A DNA stretch of 22,472 bases from Lachnoclostridium sp. UBA5725. Lineage in GTDB: Bacteria; Bacillota; Clostridia; Lachnospirales; Lachnospiraceae. Within the stretch, counting starts at the first letter, position 1, and every line of letters begins with the position of its first letter. Positions 16,939-22,472 of this stretch are shown piece by piece. The notes beneath the pieces were generated by a model. It did not search any database, was not told the DNA's origin, and worked only from the letters and a program-made list of their open reading frames with translations. The stretch is from contig DIGJ01000036.1 of NCBI GenBank assembly GCA_002419585.1, positions 18,386-40,857 on the forward strand, read 5' to 3'. A program made the translations under genes and the position numbers.

Positions 16939-16966
16939 ATAAGTGTTAAATGACAAATTAATTATC

Positions 16967-17034
16967 GGATTTATATAGATTCATAATTGGATGAATGTTT
17001 CTACCAACTACCGTAAATAGTTGCCTATAAATCC
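16967..17034 (+). promoter_or_regulatory. Guanine-class purine riboswitch aptamer (guaD leader)
   Basis: The three-way junction is complete. P1 is GGATTTATA (16967-16975) with TATAAATCC (17026-17034). P2 is ATTCAT/ATGAAT with loop AATTGG. P3 is CAACTA/TAGTTG with loop CCGTAAA, identical to the B. subtilis xpt loop. J2/3 is GTTTCTAC. In xpt numbering the ligand contacts U22 (16976), U47 (16998), U51 (17002) and C74 (17025) are all present, indicating guanine, hypoxanthine or xanthine, not adenine. Position 24 is G and position 73 is C where xpt has A, and L2 is 6 bases, one shorter. This is the most confident regulatory call in the window. Confidence 0.93.
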
Positions 17035-17080
17035 CCAGAGACTAGGGGCATTTTAGGCATTGATTTAGGGTAGTTTTTTT
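17006..17080 (+). terminator. Riboswitch terminator overlapping aptamer P3 (predicted ON switch)
   Basis: AACTACCGTAAAT (17006-17018), the 5' strand of aptamer P3 plus all of L3, pairs with ATTTAGGGTAGTT (17063-17075) with one mismatch, leading into seven T residues (17074-17080). Inner helices GCCTA/TAGGC and CCCC/GGGG extend the stem. The terminator and the folded aptamer cannot coexist, so ligand binding should allow read-through into guaD. Confidence 0.85.
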
Positions 17081-17118
17081 GTGCTCTGATAGTCGGAAAT
17101 TATATTGGAGGAGTTTAT

Positions 17119-18390
17119 ATGAAGAATTTTGTATTAAAGGGAAGCATTTGCTACAGCAAAGACAAAAACACATTGGAGGTTATGGACGAAGGATATTTAG
17201 TTTGTATGGATGGAAAATCACAGGGCGTTTATAAAGTATTACCTGAAAAATTCAGAGACTTAGAATTGATTGACTATTCTGAAAAAATTATTATTCCGGG
17301 TCTTACTGATTTGCATGTTCATGCACCACAGTATGCGTTTCGTGGACTAGGGATGGATTTAGAACTGTTGGACTGGCTTAATACAAATACATTCCCGGAA
17401 GAATCAAAGTATAAGGATTTAGAATATGCAAGACGTGCGTATGAAATTTACGTGAATGATTTAAAGAAAAGTGCAACAACAAGGGCATGTATTTTTGCAA
17501 CGCTACATGTTGATGCAACATTGCTTTTAATGGATGAATTAGAAAAAACCGGTTTGAAAACGATGGTAGGTAAAGTTAATATGGATCGCAATTCACCAGA
17601 ATACCTTTGCGAATCCAGTGCACAGGATTCCGCAGATGCGACCATTGACTGGGTCGAAAAAGTAGCTGTAAAATACGTAAATACGCAGCCTATCTTGACT
17701 CCTCGTTTTATCCCTACCTGTTCAGATGAACTGATGAAGAAACTAAGTGAAATCCAGAAAGAATATCATTTGCCATTGCAATCGCATTTATCAGAAAATC
17801 AGGGCGAAATTGCATGGGTAAAAGAACTTTGCCCTGACAGTGCATTTTATGGAGATGCTTATGACCAGTTTGATTTATTTGGTGGTGAGTGCAAAACGAT
17901 TATGGCGCACTGTGTTTCTTCTGAGGAAGACGAAATAAGTCGTATGCAAGAAAATGGTGTGTTTATTGCGCACTGTCCTCAATCGAACACAAACTTATCT
18001 TCCGGAGTTGCTCCTGTTAGAACCTATTTAGACCGTGATATGAATATGGGACTGGGTTCTGATGTTGCAGGAGGAGCGTCCCTTTCCATCTTACGCGCCA
18101 TGGCAGATACCATCCAATGTTCAAAGCTACGCTGGAGAATGCTGGATAACACGTTATCTCCTGTAACATTCGAGGAAGCTTTTTATTTAGGTACCATGGG
18201 TGGCGGAGCTTTCTTTGGAAAAGTTGGAAGCTTTGAAAAATCCTACGAATTTGATGCCGTTGTACTAGATGATACAAATCTATTACATCCACAGGAGTTG
18301 TCAGTCAAAGAAAGATTGGAACGTATGATATATTTAGCGGATGAACGAAACATTGCTCATAAATATGTGGAAGGAAGAAAGATTTTTTAA
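17119..18390 (+). CDS. guaD: Guanine deaminase GuaD
   Basis: GuaD is a zinc amidohydrolase that deaminates guanine to xanthine. The 423 residues contain TDLHVHAPQYAFRGLG (His66 and His68, metal ligands), DWLNTNTFPEESKY, the HLSENQGE block (His223, Glu226), MAHC (His264), HCPQSNTNLSSG and GLGSDVAGG (Asp315). DLELLDWL and the NTFPEE segment match guanine deaminases specifically, not other amidohydrolases. GGAGGAG lies 6 bases before the ATG. The gene follows a strong promoter and a guanine-class riboswitch with an overlapping terminator, so its expression is expected to rise with the purine. It sits 323 bases before the xanthine dehydrogenase operon, which would act on its product. No clear terminator follows, so some read-through is possible. 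Confidence 0.94.
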   Translation: MKNFVLKGSICYSKDKNTLEVMDEGYLVCMDGKSQGVYKVLPEKFRDLELIDYSEKIIIPGLTDLHVHAPQYAFRGLGMDLELLDWLNTNTFPEESKYKDLEYARRAYEIYVNDLKKSATTRACIFATLHVDATLLLMDELEKTGLKTMVGKVNMDRNSPEYLCESSAQDSADATIDWVEKVAVKYVNTQPILTPRFIPTCSDELMKKLSEIQKEYHLPLQSHLSENQGEIAWVKELCPDSAFYGDAYDQFDLFGGECKTIMAHCVSSEEDEISRMQENGVFIAHCPQSNTNLSSGVAPVRTYLDRDMNMGLGSDVAGGASLSILRAMADTIQCSKLRWRMLDNTLSPVTFEEAFYLGTMGGGAFFGKVGSFEKSYEFDAVVLDDTNLLHPQELSVKERLERMIYLADERNIAHKYVEGRKIF

Positions 18391-18444
18391 AATGGGCAAA
18401 ATATACAAAAATATTAATTAAGCCTAAAAATTTGTTATTTATAA

Positions 18445-18473
18445 TTGACAGAACGCAAAATGACATATATAAT
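18445..18473 (+). promoter_or_regulatory. Consensus sigma-A promoter for the xdh operon
   Basis: TTGACA (18445-18450) and TATAAT (18468-18473) are exact consensus with a 17-base spacer. Transcription should begin near 18480, about 37 bases before the second aptamer. No other gene lies in 18391-18713, which is promoter and riboswitch. Confidence 0.92.
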
Positions 18474-18516
18474 CAAGATATAGATAAGCGACATAAACAA
18501 ACGTATTATTTATAGA

Positions 18517-18586
18517 AAACTTATATAAGTTCATAATGTGGATGAACGTCTCTACCAACTACCGTAAATAGTTGCGCTATAAGTTT
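18517..18586 (+). promoter_or_regulatory. Variant guanine-class riboswitch aptamer (xdh leader)
   Basis: This has the same fold as the guaD aptamer. P1 is AAACTTATA with TATAAGTTT, P2 is GTTCAT/ATGAAC with loop AATGTGG, and P3 is CAACTA/TAGTTG with loop CCGTAAA. The stretch 18551-18575 is identical to 17000-17024, but P1 and P2 differ by compensating changes that preserve pairing. J1/2 is TAA. J2/3 is GTCTCTAC, with C in place of U48. J3/1 is three bases (CGC, 18575-18577) where the guaD copy and xpt have two; the base next to P1 is still C. The extra nucleotide falls in the strand that selects the ligand, so specificity may differ. Rare guanine-riboswitch variants binding xanthine, guanine or 2'-deoxyguanosine are known from Firmicutes. 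Confidence 0.9.
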
Positions 18587-18645
18587 CCGTATCTTTAAAA
18601 AGAGAATTGGAAACTTATTGTGCAATTTTGGTAGTTGGTTTTTTT
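18555..18645 (+). terminator. Riboswitch terminator overlapping aptamer P3 and P1
   Basis: CCAACTACC (18555-18563) pairs perfectly with GGTAGTTGG (18630-18638), followed by seven T residues. An inner 17-base helix (18572-18588 with 18609-18625, one mismatch and wobbles) also uses the aptamer's P3' and P1' strands. Aptamer and terminator exclude each other, so ligand should switch the operon ON. Confidence 0.87.
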
Positions 18646-18713
18646 ATATATTTTCAAATGAACTTAGTAAGTGGGGTACCTATAATAATACTTAAAAGAA
18701 AGGAATGTGAATC

Positions 18714-20999
18714 ATGATAGTAGGAAAGAGTGTAAAACGTGTTGACGCCGTGGATAAAATCACAGGACGTGCAAAGTATACGGATGATTTATGTGACAAG
18801 GGTGCATTAATTGCCAAAATTTATCATTCAACCATTGGTAATGGATTAGTTAAATCCATTGATACAAGTGAGGCTGAAAAAATAAAAGGAGTAGTTAAAG
18901 TTGTAACATGCTTTGACTTAAAGGAGAAGCATTATTTCCCAACGGCGGGACATCCATGGTCAACAGATCCACATCATCAGGATGTTGCGGACCGTTTGGT
19001 ATTAACCGACCGGATTCGTTTTTACGGCGATGATATTGCAGCTGTAATAGCAGAAGATGAAGTTGCTGCTAGTCAGGCAATTCGTGCGATAAAAGTGGAG
19101 TATGAAGAATACCCAGTTGTCCTTGATCCAATCGAAGCTATGAAGGATGGCGCACCACAGCTTCATGAGAAATATCCAAATAATATTCTTGCACATACTA
19201 CAAATATAAAAGGAAATTACGCAGAGGCAATCAAAGAAGAAGGATTGAAAACGATAGAAGGCTGGTATGAGACTCCTACGGTTCAACATTGCCATATTGA
19301 AAACTTTATTTGTTATTGTTATGAAGAAGCAGGAAGATTACATGTTGTTTCGTCAACTCAAATACCACACATTGTACGTCGTATCGTTGGTCAGGCATTG
19401 GGGATTGACTGGGGAAAAGTTCGTCTTGTTAAGCCTTATATTGGTGGTGGTTTTGGTAACAAACAGGATGCTCTATATGAACCATTATGTGCTTACCTTT
19501 GCACACAAGTTGGTGGACGTCTTGTAAAGCTTGATATCTCACGAGAAGAAACATTTGCTTGTAATCGTGTACGTCATGCCATGAAGTTTCATATTATCTC
19601 ACATTTACGTCCAGATGGATCGATAGCAGCCCGCAAGGTGGAAGTATTTTCAAATCAAGGAGGATATGCATCACACGGACACGGCATTGCCGCAAAAGCG
19701 ATGAATTCAATCCCACAATTATATCCATGTGATAATGTAGAATGTGATGCATATACCGTATTTACAAATCGTACGGTTGCAGGAGCCATGCGTGGATATG
19801 GTATGCCTCAAGTTACCTTTGCAATAGAAGGTCATACCGATGATATCTGTAAGGAAATGGGGATCTCGCCATTGCAATTTAGACGTAAATACTTAATGCC
19901 GCTAGGCTATGTAGACGGATTTTCCAAAAATGAACTTTATCATGATTCCTTTAATCAATGCATGGATAAGGCGATGAAATATATTGATTATGATAGAAAA
20001 ATCAAAGAATATGCAAACCAGACCGGTGATATCCGTCGGGGAATCGGTATGTCTGTATTTTGGTATAATACAGCAGTATGGCCTATTTCCTTAGAATCAT
20101 CTTCTTGTCGTATGGTATTAAATCAAGATGGTTCCGTGCAGGTTCAGCTCGGTGAGACTGAAATTGGACAAGGAGCAGATACTGCTTATGCACAGATGAC
20201 AGCAGATGTGCTTGGTATTCCATTCGAAATGGTTCATACGGTAAGCACACAAGATACCGATCTTACGCCTTTTGGAACTGGCGCATATGCCTCCAGGCAG
20301 ACCTATACTGCAGGTTTTGCAATTAAGCAGACTGCATTGCAGATGAAGGAGCGAATTTTGAAGTATGCATATGAATTAACTCGTATGCCGATCTTTAATC
20401 TGGATATTATTGACGGAAATATTGTTCGCACAACCGATGGCAGAGTTCTTATGACTCTTGGAGAATTAGCAACAGAAGCTCTTTATAGTTTACAACATAG
20501 TGAGCATATTACATCAGAAGGTACGTATCAGATTAAATCAAATGCTTATTCCTTTGGATGTTGCTTTGCAGAGGTTGAAGTTGATATTCCACTTTGTAAG
20601 GTGCAACTTGTTGACATTATCAATGTTCATGATTGTGGTACTTTGATTAATCCAGCGCTTGCAGAAGCTCAGGTTCATGGTGGAATGAGTATGGGTATTG
20701 GATTTGGATTAACCGAAACTCTTCTTTATGATGAAAAGACAGCAAAACCATTAAATGATAACTTATTGGATTACAAACTTTCTACCTTTATGGATCATCC
20801 ACATTTGGAAGCTCAGTTTGTTGAGAATCCAGAACCTACCAGTGCGTTTGGTACAAAAGCACTTGGCGAACCACCAGCTTGTCCAGTAGCTTCTGCTATC
20901 CGTAATGCAGTATTACAGGCTACCGGCGTTAGCATCAACATAGCACCATTAAGACCACATGTTCTTTTTGAACGTTTCAAAGAAGAAGGACTTATTTAA
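18714..20999 (+). CDS. xdhA: Xanthine-dehydrogenase-type molybdenum subunit
   Basis: This is the large molybdopterin subunit of a xanthine oxidase family enzyme. The 761 residues begin with the Ald_Xan_dh_C domain (about 10-115) and continue with the cofactor-binding region: GGGFGNKQD, AGAMRGYGMPQ (Arg360), ETEIGQGADTAYAQM, GTGAYASRQTYTAG and GTKALGEPPA with the catalytic Glu719. Glu196 (HIENFICYC) and Arg360 align with the substrate-binding glutamate and arginine of bovine xanthine oxidase (Glu802, Arg880), favouring a purine over CO or aldehydes. It heads a molybdenum, FAD, iron-sulphur operon, with the FAD gene 14 bases downstream. AAAGGAA precedes the ATG. The riboswitch and adjacent guaD support xanthine or hypoxanthine, but substrate is inferred. 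Confidence 0.92.
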   Translation: MIVGKSVKRVDAVDKITGRAKYTDDLCDKGALIAKIYHSTIGNGLVKSIDTSEAEKIKGVVKVVTCFDLKEKHYFPTAGHPWSTDPHHQDVADRLVLTDRIRFYGDDIAAVIAEDEVAASQAIRAIKVEYEEYPVVLDPIEAMKDGAPQLHEKYPNNILAHTTNIKGNYAEAIKEEGLKTIEGWYETPTVQHCHIENFICYCYEEAGRLHVVSSTQIPHIVRRIVGQALGIDWGKVRLVKPYIGGGFGNKQDALYEPLCAYLCTQVGGRLVKLDISREETFACNRVRHAMKFHIISHLRPDGSIAARKVEVFSNQGGYASHGHGIAAKAMNSIPQLYPCDNVECDAYTVFTNRTVAGAMRGYGMPQVTFAIEGHTDDICKEMGISPLQFRRKYLMPLGYVDGFSKNELYHDSFNQCMDKAMKYIDYDRKIKEYANQTGDIRRGIGMSVFWYNTAVWPISLESSSCRMVLNQDGSVQVQLGETEIGQGADTAYAQMTADVLGIPFEMVHTVSTQDTDLTPFGTGAYASRQTYTAGFAIKQTALQMKERILKYAYELTRMPIFNLDIIDGNIVRTTDGRVLMTLGELATEALYSLQHSEHITSEGTYQIKSNAYSFGCCFAEVEVDIPLCKVQLVDIINVHDCGTLINPALAEAQVHGGMSMGIGFGLTETLLYDEKTAKPLNDNLLDYKLSTFMDHPHLEAQFVENPEPTSAFGTKALGEPPACPVASAIRNAVLQATGVSINIAPLRPHVLFERFKEEGLI

Positions 21000-21013
21000 G
21001 GAGGATGTAAGCA

Positions 21014-21895
21014 ATGTATGATATAAAAGCATTATATGAAGCGACCAGTGTAGCGAATGCAACCGAACTTTTGCTGGCTCATCCAGAGGCGGATGTCCTC
21101 GCTGGAGGAAGCGATGTATTAGTTCAGATTCGAGAAGGACGTCGTGCAGGTAAAGAACTTGTTAGTATTTTCAAATTAGATGAATTACGTGGTGTTAAGA
21201 TGGAAGAGGATGGTACCATCCGTATTGGTTCTTTGACCAGTTTCTCTCATATCACACATGATCCTATTATTCAAAAACATATCAATGTTTTAGGTGAAGC
21301 AGTTGATATGGTAGGTGGACCACAGGTTCGTAATATTGGAACCATTGGTGGTAATACTTGTAACGGTGTTACTTCTGCTGATTCCGCATCTACACTTCAT
21401 GCATGGGATGCAATCATTGAAATTTCAGGACCAGAAGGAATCCGTCGTATTCCAATTAAGGAATTTTATATTAAAGCGGGTAAAGTTGATTTACGTCCAG
21501 GTGAAATTCAAACAGCAATCCTAATTCCAAAGGAAAGCTATGAAGGTTACAAAGGACATTATACAAAATATGCAATGCGTAATGCGATGGATATTGCAAC
21601 CACAGGATGTTCTGTAAATGTTAAATTATCAGAGGATAAGAAAACAATCGTAGATGCTCGTATTGCCTATGGAGTTGCAGGTCCAGTTCCAATGCGTACA
21701 CCATCTGCAGAAGCTGTTGTTAAGGGGCAACCTATTTCAAAAGAAATTTGTAAAAAGTTCGGAGAAGCGGTTCTCCTTGATATTAATCCTCGTGATAGCT
21801 GGCGTGCAAGTAAAGCATTCCGTTGCCACATTGGTGAAGTTATGGCTGAACGTGGACTTGAAAAAGCGATTAAGAGAGCAGGAGGTGTATTCTAA
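21014..21895 (+). CDS. xdhB: Xanthine-dehydrogenase-type FAD-binding subunit
   Basis: This is the middle subunit, passing electrons from the iron-sulphur centres to FAD and then to an acceptor. The 293 residues have the FAD_binding_5 blocks LAGGSDVLVQIREG (about 29-43), GGPQVRNIGTIGGNTCNG (101-118, pyrophosphate contact) and the CO_deh_flav_C tail (about 175-285). TAAGGAGG lies before the ATG, 14 bases after xdhA. Its stop TAA overlaps the ATG of the iron-sulphur gene by one base, so translation is coupled. Length and order fit the clostridial three-subunit arrangement. Confidence 0.92.
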   Translation: MYDIKALYEATSVANATELLLAHPEADVLAGGSDVLVQIREGRRAGKELVSIFKLDELRGVKMEEDGTIRIGSLTSFSHITHDPIIQKHINVLGEAVDMVGGPQVRNIGTIGGNTCNGVTSADSASTLHAWDAIIEISGPEGIRRIPIKEFYIKAGKVDLRPGEIQTAILIPKESYEGYKGHYTKYAMRNAMDIATTGCSVNVKLSEDKKTIVDARIAYGVAGPVPMRTPSAEAVVKGQPISKEICKKFGEAVLLDINPRDSWRASKAFRCHIGEVMAERGLEKAIKRAGGVF

Positions 21896-22392
21896 TGGCT
21901 GAAAAACAATATCAATTAGTTACCTGTACAATTAATGGTAAAGAAACTGAAACAATGGTAGACGTTAGAGCATCTTTAACCGATATGCTTCGTAATGATT
22001 ATCGTTTGACAAGTGTAAAAAAAGGTTGTGAAGTTGGTGAGTGCGGAGCTTGTACTGTGTTGATTGATGGAGAAGCTTATAACTCTTGTATTTACCTTGC
22101 TGTTTGGGCAGAGGGTAAACGCATCACAACGGTAGAAGGATTATTAGGACCAAACGGAGAATTATCCGACATTCAGCAATCATTTGTGGATGAGTCAGCG
22201 GTACAGTGTGGATTCTGTTCACCAGGATTTGTTATGACGGCATTAGAAATCTTAGACACAGGAATCGAGTATTCAGACGATGAACTTCGTAAACTCCTTT
22301 CTGGACATCTTTGCCGTTGTACTGGTTATGAGAACATTTTTAAAGCAGTAAAGAAAACAATGCTAAGACGCTTGGGTAAAGAAGTAAAATAA
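21895..22392 (+). CDS. xdhC: Xanthine-dehydrogenase-type [2Fe-2S] subunit
   Basis: This is the small electron-transfer subunit with two [2Fe-2S] clusters. The N-terminal ferredoxin-type cluster uses Cys45, Cys50, Cys53 and Cys65 (CEVGECGACTVL ... NSC). The helical C-terminal domain binds the second cluster through Cys105, Cys108, Cys140 and Cys142 (QCGFCSPG ... CRCTGYEN). The 165 residues are a usual length. The ATG overlaps the preceding stop codon, and GGAGG lies 7 bases upstream inside xdhB. A perfect terminator follows, so the operon ends here; no cofactor-insertion or molybdenum-cofactor gene follows within the window. In some genomes the symbol xdhC denotes the insertion factor instead; here it means the iron-sulphur subunit. 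Confidence 0.93.
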   Translation: MAEKQYQLVTCTINGKETETMVDVRASLTDMLRNDYRLTSVKKGCEVGECGACTVLIDGEAYNSCIYLAVWAEGKRITTVEGLLGPNGELSDIQQSFVDESAVQCGFCSPGFVMTALEILDTGIEYSDDELRKLLSGHLCRCTGYENIFKAVKKTMLRRLGKEVK

Positions 22393-22404
22393 TATAATTT
22401 AATT

Positions 22405-22454
22405 AAAATGCTGCAAAATTGATGGTTTATGTATCAATTTTGCAGCATTTTTTT
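22405..22454 (+). terminator. Rho-independent terminator ending the xdh operon
   Basis: A perfect 19-base stem (22405-22423 with 22433-22451) around a 9-base loop, continuing into a run of eight T residues. It lies 13 bases after the last stop codon. Confidence 0.95.
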
Positions 22455-22472
22455 GGCTCTTTGTCAAGAGTT
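22455..22472. mobile_element. Possible insertion-sequence end at the window edge
   Basis: GGCTCTTTGTCAAGAGTT, cut by the end of the window, resembles from memory the terminal repeats of ISL3-family elements, which often begin GGCTCTTT. It directly follows the terminator's T run. No transposase is visible, so this is a low-confidence pointer. Confidence 0.25.

Noticed and set aside
16967..17034. Adenine-riboswitch interpretation
   Set aside because: The position next to P1 in J3/1 is C, not U, in both aptamers.
18714..20999. CO dehydrogenase large-subunit interpretation
   Set aside because: The CO dehydrogenase active-site loop with its cysteine (AYRCSFR) is absent, and the purine-contacting Glu196 and Arg360 are present.

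Overview
The window is AT-rich, densely packed, almost entirely plus-strand DNA with Shine-Dalgarno sites of the AGGAGG type. Gene content and protein style (a eukaryotic-type HisA, a GlnRS, a nuclease-fused Rad3-like helicase, an SleB-type hydrolase, and a molybdenum hydroxylase under purine-class riboswitches) point to an anaerobic member of the Clostridia, most likely Lachnospiraceae. No rRNA, tRNA, CRISPR array or complete mobile element was seen.

Layout. 1-4400: housekeeping and biosynthesis (truA, proA, proC, a YfcE-like phosphoesterase, and a HisA of the eukaryotic HIS6 type). 4633-9619: single-gene units closed by hairpins, namely a transmembrane chemoreceptor, a FAD oxidoreductase fused to a Rieske domain, and a secreted SleB-type cell-wall hydrolase. 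9774-12317: glnS and a DUF2225 protein. 12318-12900: a 583-base non-coding stretch with two unrelated long hairpins (12312-12555 and 12691-12851) and an orphan strong Shine-Dalgarno. 12901-16910: a tightly packed trio of PD-(D/E)XK/Rad3-type helicase, HAD phosphatase and degenerate HD-GYP-like protein. 16911-22454: a purine-catabolic region with guanine deaminase, then the three subunits of a xanthine-dehydrogenase-type enzyme. The window ends with bases that may be the start of an ISL3-type insertion sequence.

The most interesting system is the purine region. Guanine deaminase (guanine to xanthine) and the xanthine dehydrogenase operon (xanthine to urate) each have their own sigma-A promoter followed by a guanine-class aptamer (16967-17034 and 18517-18586). 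In both leaders the terminator's 5' arm is the 5' strand of aptamer stem P3 plus loop L3. Ligand-stabilised aptamer and terminator are therefore mutually exclusive, which predicts that the purine turns the genes ON, opposite to most guanine riboswitches. The two copies share an identical 25-base P3/L3 block, but their P1 and P2 stems differ by compensating changes, and the xdh copy has an extra nucleotide in J3/1, the joining strand that discriminates ligands. The pair may be a duplicated, diverged two-step feed-forward sensor (for example guanine then xanthine); the ligands are inferred, not shown.
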